The translations under genes and the position numbers were made by a program. The notes beneath the pieces are model-generated. The model saw only the letters and a program-made list of their open reading frames with translations. It had not been told where the DNA came from and made no database searches. Positions 1-6,004 of a DNA stretch of 7,404 nt are shown piece after piece; position 1 is the first letter of the stretch, and every line of letters starts with the position of its first letter. Source of the DNA: Candidatus Nomurabacteria bacterium (lineage in GTDB: Bacteria; Patescibacteriota; Minisyncoccia; Phycocordibacterales; UBA9973); assembly GCA_023267115.1 (NCBI GenBank), contig JAHFNV010000022.1, forward strand, positions 1 through 7,404. Reading direction: 5' to 3'.

Positions 1-73
1 TGGACCCTACCGGATTCGGACCGGTGACCTCCTCATTGCAAATGAGGCGCTCTACCAACTAAGCTAAGGGCCC
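1..73 (-). tRNA. tRNA-Ala (anticodon UGC)
   Basis: The reverse complement folds into a full 73-nt cloverleaf. The 7-bp acceptor stem (GGGCCCU with AGGGUCC) contains a G3-U70 wobble, the classic alanine identity element. The D arm has GG at 18-19, the anticodon stem is CCTCA/TGAGG with loop TTTGCAA (anticodon TGC), and the T stem is ACCGG/CCGGT. The discriminator A73 is the first base of the window, so an encoded CCA cannot be judged. The T loop reads TCCGAAT instead of TTCGAAT, so position 55, normally the near-universal pseudouridine, is C. A weak promoter is possible upstream on the minus strand (TATGAT at 112-107, TTGGTT at 134-129). The identity is secure; the T-loop change raises slight doubt about function or about the base call. 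Confidence 0.95.
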
Positions 74-241
74 TAAAACATTTTTATCAAAATATTCCGG
101 GCGGCCATCATAATGGATTAGCCCCTAAAACCAATACAGCTATTCTATCTCTTTTTATCAATAAGGCAAATTCAGCTGTTGTTTTTTCTCTGTTTTCTGT
201 TAAGATAATGAAAGTTGTTTTTTTGAGATCATCGGCTCCAA

Positions 242-340
242 CACCAAATTTCTGCTCCGGAGTAGCTCAATGGTAGAGCGTCTCCCTGTTAAGGAGAGGG
301 TTGTAGGTTCGAGTCCTACCTCCGGAGCAGAGGTTTGGTG
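242..340 (+). repeat. Inverted repeat flanking tRNA-Asn (leader/trailer extension of the acceptor stem)
   Basis: Bases 242-255 pair without a gap with 327-340: 12 Watson-Crick pairs plus two U-G wobbles (249/333 and 250/332). Joined to the 7-bp acceptor stem this gives a continuous 21-bp helix in the precursor. It includes the discriminator G327, which pairs with C255. Part of the 3' arm (334-338, TTTGG) can instead pair with 345-349 (CCAAA), so two alternative folds compete. No U tract follows, so an intrinsic terminator is unlikely. A role in 5'/3' end processing is inferred only. Confidence 0.75.
256..327 (+). tRNA. tRNA-Asn (anticodon GUU)
   Basis: The sequence forms a complete 72-nt cloverleaf. 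The acceptor stem is TCCGGAG/CTCCGGA, the D stem is GCTC/GAGC, the anticodon stem is TCTCC/GGAGA with loop CTGTTAA (anticodon GTT), and the T stem is GTAGG/CCTAC with the normal loop TTCGAGT. G73 is the discriminator, as usual for tRNA-Asn. The next bases are CAG, so CCA is not encoded and must be added after transcription. A possible -10 box, GATAAT, lies at 204-209 with no good -35. The gene converges with mltG, whose stop lies 54 bases away. The acceptor stem is extended by flanking inverted sequence, described separately. Confidence 0.96.
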
Positions 341-381
341 CTAGCCAAATTCAAGATGTGATTGAAATTATTCTGTCGTAT

Positions 382-1182
382 TTATTTTAAATATATTTCA
401 ATATTTTTTTTGTGTCCTTCGTAGGTTTTGGCGCAGTGAATTTCTCTGTTTTTGTCGTGCAGATAAAACAAACAGCTCGTTTTCTGTGGATTATAGGCGG
501 CCGCAATGGCCGAAAGTCCCGGATTGGCGATGGCGCTGGGCGGCAGACCGGGGTATAAATAGGTGTTATATGGGGACTTTATTTTTCTATCTTCAGGATT
601 TACTTCTGCCCACCAGCCTTTTTCTTCGCTACCCTTGGCATATTGCAGAGTGGCGTCTATTTGCAGTTTCATTCCGCTCCAAATTCGATTCCAAATAATG
701 CCTGATATCAAATTCATGTCATTTTTGCTGGCCGCTTCGCGCTGAATAATGGAAGCAATTCGGAGAATGGTGTCTTGGTTGATTATTTTTGACTTCGGTT
801 TTTTGATTGTCTGCACTTGCTTGGAGAATTCATCAAACATAGTTGCCTGCACGACCGACGGCGTTTCATCTTGGTAAATTAAATAAGTCTTTGGGAAATA
901 GTAACCTTCATCATTGGTAGTACTCATCGCCAAATGCGCATTCAAAAAAGCGTTCTCCTCTTTTTTACCCCAGTTAAGTTTATTGGCAATTGTGTCCGCC
1001 ACCTCTTCCTTGCGTAGGCCTTCTTCGATTCTAATAATGCGCATATAGGGATTGGCCAGGTCCACATAAAAAGACAATTTGGCGAGAAGCGCTGGATCGA
1101 ATTTGTAGTAAAAAACCCCCAGGAACGGAGTTCCAATCAACAGAATAAAAATAATTAATATAAAAATAGATCTTAATCTCAT
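382..1182 (-). CDS. mltG: Endolytic murein transglycosylase MltG (YceG-like)
   Basis: This 266-aa protein cleaves nascent glycan strands in the cell wall at the membrane. One N-terminal transmembrane segment (about residues 5-26) is followed by a short LysM-like stretch (about 48-85, IRIEEGLRKEEVADTI) and the YceG catalytic domain. Visible family motifs are EGYYFPKTY (92-100), ASIIQREA (143-150), NRIWSGMKLQIDATLQY (165-181) and YNTYLYPGLPPSAIANPG (205-222). From the remembered E. coli sequence, the catalytic Glu (E218 there) aligns with E149 here. The Glu two residues earlier is Gln147. The protein is about 75 residues shorter than E. coli MltG, all missing from the N-terminal LysM-like part. 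The start is the first ATG, which begins the membrane anchor; no Shine-Dalgarno is seen. It is divergent from copB across an 87-base gap. Confidence 0.92.
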   Translation of the reverse strand: MRLRSIFILIIFILLIGTPFLGVFYYKFDPALLAKLSFYVDLANPYMRIIRIEEGLRKEEVADTIANKLNWGKKEENAFLNAHLAMSTTNDEGYYFPKTYLIYQDETPSVVQATMFDEFSKQVQTIKKPKSKIINQDTILRIASIIQREAASKNDMNLISGIIWNRIWSGMKLQIDATLQYAKGSEEKGWWAEVNPEDRKIKSPYNTYLYPGLPPSAIANPGLSAIAAAYNPQKTSCLFYLHDKNREIHCAKTYEGHKKNIEIYLK

Positions 1183-1221
1183 GCCACGTCATAAATAATA
1201 GCATATTTGAATTAAATTTTC

Positions 1222-1230
1222 TGCTATACT
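1222..1230 (+). promoter_or_regulatory. Candidate extended -10 promoter for copB
   Basis: TGCTATACT is a TGn extended -10 followed by a hexamer one mismatch from TATAAT. The position 17 bases upstream has no convincing -35, as is typical of extended -10 promoters. It would start transcription near 1237 and leave a leader of about 33 bases, AT-rich and without a Shine-Dalgarno. No CopY-, CsoR- or CueR-like operator was recognised nearby. The divergent mltG promoter should lie in the same 87-base gap (weak TATTAT at 1200-1195 on the minus strand). Confidence 0.45.
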
Positions 1231-1269
1231 GATCATGGTTTAGACATTATTCAATAAATAAAAATAATT

Positions 1270-3288
1270 ATGAAGAGATCATCCGCCAATCATAATACTC
1301 ATGGCGCTTCGACCACGCTCAGTGCAGGCAAGCACGCCGGTCATAACACCGCCATGTTTTTCAGAAAGTTTTGGGTAAGTCTTATTCTCACTATCCCGGT
1401 AGTGCTGTATGCCGATGTAGTAGAGAAAATCTTCAAATGGTCTCCAGCAAGTTTCCCCGGATCAGAATATTTGCCATTCGTATTTGGCTCCATAGTATTC
1501 TTTTACGGCGGCTCCGTTTTCCTTGCTGGAGCAGGGCGAGAAATAAAAGGCAAATTGCCAGGCATGATGACCCTTATTGGGATTGCTATTTCTGCCGCCT
1601 ATCTTTGGAGTGTGTATGCCGTATTCGCCGGCCTTGAAGCTCTCTTTTGGGAACTGACAACGCTTATTACTATCATGCTTCTTGGCCACTGGCTGGAAAT
1701 GCGTGCAGTATCCGGAGCCCAAGGCGCGCTTCAAGAACTCTCCAAGCTCCTTCCCGATACGGCCGAAGTTATCCGTAGCGGAAAGACAGAAAGCATCTCT
1801 CTTTCTGCATTGCTTGAGGGAGATATTGTACTTGTTCGGCCCGGAACAAAAATCCCAGCCGATGGTGAAATTATAGACGGAGATTCTAATGTAAATGAAT
1901 CAATGATTACCGGCGAGTCAAAGCCGGTTTCCAAAAAAAATGGCGATCGGGTTATTGCCGGCACGATCAATGGCGATGGCGCCTTGAAAATAAAAGTTGC
2001 GGCGATCGGCGAAAAAACCTTTCTGGCTGGTGTCATGCGTCTGGTGGCTGAAGCACAAGCTTCTAAATCACAGCTTCAAATCCTTTCTGATAAAGCGGCG
2101 CTGTATCTTACCATTATCGCCGTCATTGGAGGAGTTGTTACGCTTATTGCTTGGCTTTTGGCCGGAGCCGAGGTCAGCTTTGCGGTAGCCCGTCTGGTGG
2201 CAGTGCTGGTAGTTGCCTGTCCGCATGCTTTGGGACTGGCCGTGCCTCTTGTCGCCTCTATTTCCACCACCAAAGCGGCTCAAAACGGTTTTCTGGTAAA
2301 ACAAAGGCTTGCTCTCGAAGCCGCTCGCACGGTTGATATGATACTTTTTGATAAAACCGGAACATTAACTCGCGGCGAATTTGGGGTAATTGATATTTGG
2401 ACTGCAACCGGACAATCCAAAGATGATGTGCTGGTATTAGCCGCATCTCTTAATGCTCTTTCAGAACATCCGATTGCCAAAGCAGTGGTGTTAAAGGCCA
2501 AGGAGCGCGGTGTCTCTCTCAAAGAACCTAAAAAGTTTGAAGCCTTGAAAGGTAGAGGGGTAAGGGGGTTGGTGGACGATCGGGAAATCATGGTTGGTGG
2601 ACCGGCTCTGCTTGAAGAGATTAACCTAAAGCTTCCAAACGATCTAGCGGGACAAGCGCAAGAAGCAGGGGAAAAAGGACAAACGGTTATTTTTGTGGTC
2701 AAAGATCGAACACTTCTTGGCGTTTTAACTCTTGCTGATATTATCCGCCAAGAATCGCGCGAAGCGATTAAGGCTCTTGAAGAACTGGGGATAAGGACTT
2801 CTATGATTACCGGAGATTCAGAAGATGTTGCTCGGTGGGTCAGTCAAGAACTTGGTATTGATAAATACTTTGCGCGAGTATTGCCTCACCAGAAATCAGA
2901 AAAAGTGAAGGAGCTCCAAAAGCGGGGACTTAGGGTTGCAATGGTCGGCGATGGTATTAATGATGCGCCGGCGCTTACTCAAGCCGATCTCGGCATTGCT
3001 ATTGGCGCAGGTACGAATGTGGCTATTGAATCAGCTGGAATTATTCTTATCCGCAACGATCCCCGAGATATCGTGAAAATTGTTAAGTTGTCGCGCCTGA
3101 CATACACAAAGATGATCCAAAATTTGTTCTGGGCAACCGGATATAACGTCGTTGCTCTACCTCTGGCCGCGGGCCTACTTGCATTCAAAGGTATTCTCCT
3201 TGAACCGGCGCTGGCGGCGGTGTTCATGTCTGTCAGCACGGTTGTTGTCGCATTGAATGCCATGTTATTGAGAAAGCAAAAACTATAG
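1270..3288 (+). CDS. copB: Copper/silver-exporting P1B-type ATPase (CopB, CPH type)
   Basis: This 672-aa integral-membrane pump uses ATP to export Cu (or Ag) ions. It has about eight transmembrane helices: four before the actuator domain, two around the CPH site, and two at the C-terminus. Diagnostic motifs are TGES (214-217, actuator), CPH (317-319, metal site of the P1B-3/CopB class rather than CPC of CopA), DKTGT with phosphorylated D361, SEHP (398-401, nucleotide-binding domain) and GDGIND (560-565). NLFWATGYN (618-626) and MSVSTVVVALNA (653-664) mark the last two helices. The N-terminus has no CxxC metal-binding domain but a short His-containing tail (H8, H11, H22, H25), as in other CopB proteins. 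The ATG at 1270 is chosen because it retains that tail. Length and motif order are intact. No copper chaperone, CopA or metal regulator is adjacent. Ion specificity is inferred from CPH. Confidence 0.93.
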   Translation: MKRSSANHNTHGASTTLSAGKHAGHNTAMFFRKFWVSLILTIPVVLYADVVEKIFKWSPASFPGSEYLPFVFGSIVFFYGGSVFLAGAGREIKGKLPGMMTLIGIAISAAYLWSVYAVFAGLEALFWELTTLITIMLLGHWLEMRAVSGAQGALQELSKLLPDTAEVIRSGKTESISLSALLEGDIVLVRPGTKIPADGEIIDGDSNVNESMITGESKPVSKKNGDRVIAGTINGDGALKIKVAAIGEKTFLAGVMRLVAEAQASKSQLQILSDKAALYLTIIAVIGGVVTLIAWLLAGAEVSFAVARLVAVLVVACPHALGLAVPLVASISTTKAAQNGFLVKQRLALEAARTVDMILFDKTGTLTRGEFGVIDIWTATGQSKDDVLVLAASLNALSEHPIAKAVVLKAKERGVSLKEPKKFEALKGRGVRGLVDDREIMVGGPALLEEINLKLPNDLAGQAQEAGEKGQTVIFVVKDRTLLGVLTLADIIRQESREAIKALEELGIRTSMITGDSEDVARWVSQELGIDKYFARVLPHQKSEKVKELQKRGLRVAMVGDGINDAPALTQADLGIAIGAGTNVAIESAGIILIRNDPRDIVKIVKLSRLTYTKMIQNLFWATGYNVVALPLAAGLLAFKGILLEPALAAVFMSVSTVVVALNAMLLRKQKL

Positions 3289-3313
3289 TGTAGCCTATCT
3301 TTTGTTTTTATAT

Positions 3314-3319
3314 TACAAT
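3314..3319 (+). promoter_or_regulatory. Candidate leaderless promoter (-10) for the methyltransferase
   Basis: TACAAT, one mismatch from the -10 consensus, ends six bases before the ATG at 3326, so transcription would begin at or next to the start codon. The spacing matches the box before the gene at 5574. The -35 region is poor (TAGCCT at 3291-3296, spacer 17). The gap from copB is only 37 bases and has no Shine-Dalgarno. Confidence 0.4.
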
Positions 3320-3325
3320 TAAGCT

Positions 3326-3859
3326 ATGTTTGCCGATCCAGTAAAAAATTTAAAAGCGTTTGGTTTGAGGGAAACTGATATCGTGGCGGATTTGGGGGCG
3401 GGGACCGGGTTTTATTCCGTGGCTGCCGGAGCGATGGTGCCTCGCGGCAGAGTCTACGCGGTTGAGGTAGTGAGAGATTTTTTGGCGACAGTGAAAAACA
3501 AGGCCAGAGATGCTCGCTTAAATAATGTAGAAATTTTATGTGGAGATATTGAAAAAATCAACGGAACAAAATTAGGGGATGGTATTGTGGACGCGGTTAT
3601 TGCTTCTAACATCCTTTTTCAGGTTGAAGACAAAAAAGGGTTTATCGGAGAAACCAAGAGAATATTAAAACCAGGGGGTAAAATACTTTTGATTGACTGG
3701 TCGGATAGCTCGTCCATTCTGGGGCCCAATTCAGCCACAGTCATTGCGAAGATAAAAGCACGAGCAATGTTTGAAGAGAAAGGATTTGTTTGGCAAAGAG
3801 ATATTAACGCCGGCGCGCATCATTATGGTATGATATTAGTGAAAAATAATGAAAAATAA
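3326..3859 (+). CDS. Class I SAM-dependent methyltransferase, substrate unknown
   Basis: This 177-aa cytoplasmic protein is a minimal Rossmann-fold methyltransferase. Motif I (VADLGAGTGFYS, 20-31) binds the methionine part of S-adenosylmethionine. E47 at the end of strand 2 (VYAVEV) should contact the ribose, and GDIE (73-76) lies near the adenine. DAVIASNILFQV (89-100) is motif IV, and RILKPGGKILLIDW (112-125) is the usual post-motif strand. The opening MFADPVKNL and this compact architecture resemble UbiE/COG2226-like and Methyltransf_25/31-type proteins, but no substrate-specific domain is present. It could act on a small molecule, lipid or protein. The ATG at 3326 directly precedes the core fold and follows a -10-like box. 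The end overlaps the solute-binding protein gene by 11 bases, so the two are probably co-transcribed. Confidence 0.85.
   Translation: MFADPVKNLKAFGLRETDIVADLGAGTGFYSVAAGAMVPRGRVYAVEVVRDFLATVKNKARDARLNNVEILCGDIEKINGTKLGDGIVDAVIASNILFQVEDKKGFIGETKRILKPGGKILLIDWSDSSSILGPNSATVIAKIKARAMFEEKGFVWQRDINAGAHHYGMILVKNNEK
3840..3859 (+). repeat. 10-bp perfect tandem duplication at the methyltransferase/binding-protein junction
   Basis: TGAAAAATAA occurs twice head to tail (3840-3849 and 3850-3859). The junction of the copies makes the ATG (3849-3851) of the downstream gene, and the second copy ends with the TAA stop of the upstream gene. The duplication therefore produces the 11-base overlap. An extended -10-like sequence, TGGTATGAT, lies at 3826-3834 and could give the downstream gene its own short-leader transcript. 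Confidence 0.7.
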
Positions 3860-5138
3860 TTTTCAAATCATAATTATTGTCATCTTTATAGCGGCCGCTA
3901 TCTTTGGAATCTTGGTTTTTTCTGGCGCCATACCAATCGGCCAGAGCAGTCAAACGGGCGCGAAAGGCACAGTCGTTTTATGGGGAACAGTCAAGGCCCA
4001 GACCATCGCCTCTTTGCTTGAGGATTTTAATAATGCCAATCCGACTTTCGTGGTGCAATATGTCCAGAAAACTCCGGAAAATTTTGACCATGATTTATTG
4101 GAAGCGCTGGCCTCGGGCGTAGGGCCGGATATGTTTTTTTTGCCGGATAATTTAGCCTTCAGTTATCGCAATAGGATTTTCCCCATACCATATAGCAGTC
4201 TGCCAGTTTCATCTTTTAAGAATACTTTCGTCGGGGCGGGAGAAGTGTTTCTGACCGGGAAGGGTATTTTAGCCTTTCCAATTGCTGTTGATCCCTTGGT
4301 GATGTATTACAATCGAAGTATGCTGGATGCCAATAATGTCGTTTATCCTCCAGTCTACTGGGATGAACTTCCCAATTTAGTCTCAATTTTAACTAAAAAA
4401 AACGACTCTAATCAAATAATAAAAAGTACCATAGCCATGGGACATTTCGGGAATATTACCCATGCTAAAGATTTAATTGCCACTCTTTTTATGCAGGCGG
4501 GAAACCAGATTGTAGTGGAAAAGGACGGGTTTTTTATGTCCGCCTTAAATGAATTTGGGCAATATGATTTGGGTTCAATTCTAAAATTTTATCGCGATTT
4601 TGCCGATCCGCTGAAGGCCACTTATTCTTGGAACAGGTCATTTCCAAATTCTAATGATACCTTCAGCGCGGATAATTTGGCGCTCTATTTTGGTTACGGG
4701 AGCGAATTGCCAATTTTGGTCAATAAAAATCCAAATCAAAATTTCTTGGTTGCGCCGATACCCCAGTTGAGGAACGGGGCTTTCAAATTAACCGGCGCTC
4801 GAGTGACGGGTATAGCCATTTCGGCTTTTTCTAAAAATTTAAACACTGCTTTTACCGCGGCGAGCCTGATGGGAAGCGGGGACTTTGCCGCCAAATTTTC
4901 AAATGCGCTCGGTTTGGCTCCGGCGCGCCGAGATTTGCTTGCGATTAGGCCGGCTGGCGCCTACTTGCCTACTTTTTACGCTTCAGCGCTTTATGCCAGA
5001 AGCTGGTTGGATCCGTCGCCTAAAGACACCGATAATATTTTTCGCGGCATGATTGACGGAGTGCTTTCAAACAGTATGACGGCGATCGACGCCATACGCG
5101 ACGCCGGCGCCAAATTGAGTCTTTTATTAGCTAGATGA
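3849..5138 (+). CDS. Membrane-anchored extracellular solute-binding protein (ABC sugar-type, family 1)
   Basis: This 429-aa protein has one N-terminal hydrophobic segment (about 6-28) with no lipobox Cys, so it looks held by an uncleaved helix rather than by lipid. The rest resembles a family 1 (MalE/UgpB-type) bilobed binding protein. It shows the opening strand KGTVVLWGTVKAQTI (39-53), FNNANPTFVVQYVQ (60-73), ALASGVGPDMFFLPD (86-100), the hinge-region IAVDPLVMYYNRSML (145-159) followed by VYPPVYWDELPNLV (165-178), and a C-terminal helical part ending in AKLSLLLAR. Such proteins normally capture sugars or other solutes for an ABC importer. No permease or ATPase gene is next to it, and pilin-like genes follow on the same strand. 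Ligand and partner are unknown; it may feed a distant permease or act as a surface-binding subunit. The start overlaps the methyltransferase by 11 bases and no Shine-Dalgarno is seen. Confidence 0.88.
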   Translation: MKNNFQIIIIVIFIAAAIFGILVFSGAIPIGQSSQTGAKGTVVLWGTVKAQTIASLLEDFNNANPTFVVQYVQKTPENFDHDLLEALASGVGPDMFFLPDNLAFSYRNRIFPIPYSSLPVSSFKNTFVGAGEVFLTGKGILAFPIAVDPLVMYYNRSMLDANNVVYPPVYWDELPNLVSILTKKNDSNQIIKSTIAMGHFGNITHAKDLIATLFMQAGNQIVVEKDGFFMSALNEFGQYDLGSILKFYRDFADPLKATYSWNRSFPNSNDTFSADNLALYFGYGSELPILVNKNPNQNFLVAPIPQLRNGAFKLTGARVTGIAISAFSKNLNTAFTAASLMGSGDFAAKFSNALGLAPARRDLLAIRPAGAYLPTFYASALYARSWLDPSPKDTDNIFRGMIDGVLSNSMTAIDAIRDAGAKLSLLLAR

Positions 5139-5150
5139 GTAATCTATATA

Positions 5151-5177
5151 AAATATCAAGGGTAGCCCTTGATATTT
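5151..5177 (+). terminator. Perfect 12-bp hairpin before the first pilin-like gene (weak terminator or 5' stabilising hairpin)
   Basis: AAATATCAAGGG, loop TAG, then CCCTTGATATTT gives a perfect 12-bp stem with a 3-base loop. It lies 12 bases after the binding-protein stop and 8 bases before the ATG at 5186. The U-rich part is inside the 3' arm and the following bases (AACAACAC) are not a U tract, so full termination is doubtful. It could separate the two genes' expression levels or protect the 5' end of the pilin mRNA. A TATAAA-like box (5147-5152) overlaps its left edge. Confidence 0.5.
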
Positions 5178-5185
5178 AACAACAC

Positions 5186-5554
5186 ATGAAAAAAACGACA
5201 AAATTTCTGCCCCTTCTTTCAATTTTTAGCATAATAATTATGCCTGTTTTTTCTTATGCCGCTAGTCTTGTACCGTGCGTCGGAGCGGATTGCAACTTTA
5301 ACGCATTGCTTAATTTAGTCAACACAGTCCTTCGTTTTATTCTTTTTGACATGGTGGTGCCGATTGCCGCCATTATGTTCGCTTATGCCGGATTTCTGTT
5401 GGTCACTTCCGGCGGGTCGTCCGAAGCTAAGACAAAGGCGAAAGATATTTTTACCAATGCGGTTTTTGGTCTTATTATAGCCGTGGCCGCTTGGCTGATT
5501 ATTCATGAGATATTATCCATTTTGGGTTATGAAGGGACTTGGATTGGTTTTTAG
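5186..5554 (+). CDS. VirB2/TrbC-like type IV secretion pilin, paralog 1
   Basis: This 122-aa secreted membrane protein has a signal peptide (hydrophobic 7-22, likely cut after A25 in FSYA-AS) and two transmembrane helices (about 46-72 and 90-112) joined by a polar, Lys-rich loop (75-88). It keeps the array's Gly (G69) and Trp (W103) and the loop motif TKAKD (83-87), shared at identical spacing with the next gene. Two Cys (C31, C36) lie in the short extracytoplasmic segment and could form a disulfide. This architecture matches VirB2/TrbC pilins and the T4SS_pilin family (Mbov_0395-like) as I recall it; overall identity to classical VirB2 is probably low. It is first in a five-gene array. No Shine-Dalgarno is present; the ATG gives a proper signal peptide. 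Confidence 0.8.
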   Translation: MKKTTKFLPLLSIFSIIIMPVFSYAASLVPCVGADCNFNALLNLVNTVLRFILFDMVVPIAAIMFAYAGFLLVTSGGSSEAKTKAKDIFTNAVFGLIIAVAAWLIIHEILSILGYEGTWIGF

Positions 5555-5567
5555 TATAGAGTATAAT
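5539..5567 (+). promoter_or_regulatory. Candidate promoter giving a leaderless mRNA for pilin paralog 2
   Basis: A perfect TATAAT (5562-5567) is preceded by TTGGAT (5539-5544) at the ideal 17-base spacing. The -10 ends six bases before the ATG at 5574, so the predicted +1 coincides with the start codon. The promoter overlaps the 3' end of paralog 1, suggesting paralog 2 can be expressed independently. Confidence 0.6.
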
Positions 5568-5573
5568 GCAAAT

Positions 5574-5999
5574 ATGACCCCTATTAAGAAAAATTTATAT
5601 ACTATATTTTTGATAGCTTTTTTGATTGCTCTGCCGGTTATTTCTTTTGCGCAAACCGGTGGAAACTCTCTAAGTCCAACCGGTGGCAACTCTTTCACCC
5701 CAACCGGCGGAAACTCAGGGTGCAATCCTGCTGCTGGCAAAATCTGCAATCCAATAGCCCCCATAGACAGCATCAACGGCTTAATAAAAGTTATTTTAGA
5801 AGGGGCGCTAAAAGTCGGTATACCGCTCATTGCCTTGGCTGTCATTTACTGCGGTTTTCTTTTTGTTTTTGCGCGAGGCAATGAAGAAAAATTAACCAAA
5901 GCCAAAGACGCCCTTCTTTACACTTTAATCGGCGCGGCGATACTCTTAGGGTCGTGGGCTATCGCTCAACTTATATCAGAAACAGTTTTAGCTTTATAA
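5574..5999 (+). CDS. VirB2/TrbC-like type IV secretion pilin, paralog 2, with TGGNS repeats
   Basis: This 141-aa secreted membrane protein has a signal peptide ending ISFA-QTGG (cut after A26), then a Gly/Asn/Ser/Pro-rich segment with the pentapeptide TGGNS three times (28-32, 36-40, 44-48). A Cys pair (C50, C58) and two transmembrane helices (about 81-100 and 113-136) follow. G94, TKAKD (108-112) and W128 align without gaps to G69, TKAKD and W103 of paralog 1, so these two are sister pilins. C93 lies inside helix 1. An in-frame ATG at 5505 would place a non-secretory extension inside paralog 1; 5574 is chosen because it begins the signal peptide right after a consensus -10. The repeat segment is probably exposed outside the cell. 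Pilin function is inferred from architecture and neighbours. Confidence 0.8.
   Translation: MTPIKKNLYTIFLIAFLIALPVISFAQTGGNSLSPTGGNSFTPTGGNSGCNPAAGKICNPIAPIDSINGLIKVILEGALKVGIPLIALAVIYCGFLFVFARGNEEKLTKAKDALLYTLIGAAILLGSWAIAQLISETVLAL
5655..5717 (+). repeat. 24-bp in-frame tandem repeat encoding TGGNSxxP
   Basis: Two full 24-base units (5655-5678, 5679-5702) and a partial third (5703-5717) encode TGGNSLSP, TGGNSFTP and TGGNS. The first 15 bases of each unit are nearly identical (third-position changes only), whereas the second half differs more. Because the unit is a multiple of three, copy-number change would alter length without breaking the frame. Confidence 0.85.
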
Positions 6000-6004
6000 A
6001 TTTT

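Noticed and set aside
208..276. Small plus-strand reading frame (22 codons) beginning at GATAATG and running into tRNA-Asn
   Set aside because: It overlaps the tRNA and its stop lies inside the tRNA D arm; it has no protein-like features or ribosome site.
1241..1268. TAGACA with AATAAT as a second copB promoter
   Set aside because: Transcription would begin inside the copB coding region and miss the start codon; the extended -10 at 1222-1230 fits better.
2280..2702. 140-codon open frame on the minus strand inside copB
   Set aside because: copB in this stretch carries the phosphorylation and nucleotide-binding motifs; the antisense frame shows no recognisable domain and is a shadow.
3285..3310. 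Possible terminator after copB: ATAG/CTAT stem followed by TTTTGTTTTT
   Set aside because: The U-rich run is good but the stem is only four weak base pairs, overlapping the stop codon; not enough for an intrinsic terminator.
5136..5165. UGA read as glycine (as in SR1/Gracilibacteria), extending the binding protein
   Set aside because: Read-through would add only about nine codons of non-conserved sequence, and no other gene in the window has an internal in-frame TGA; the standard code is simpler.
5505..5573. Upstream in-frame ATG for pilin paralog 2
   Set aside because: It would place a mixed 23-residue extension before the signal peptide and overlap paralog 1; the ATG at 5574 follows a consensus -10 and starts the leader directly.
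5954..6004. Upstream in-frame ATG for pilin paralog 3
   Set aside because: The extension overlaps paralog 2 and puts polar residues before the signal peptide; the start at 6005 gives a normal leader.
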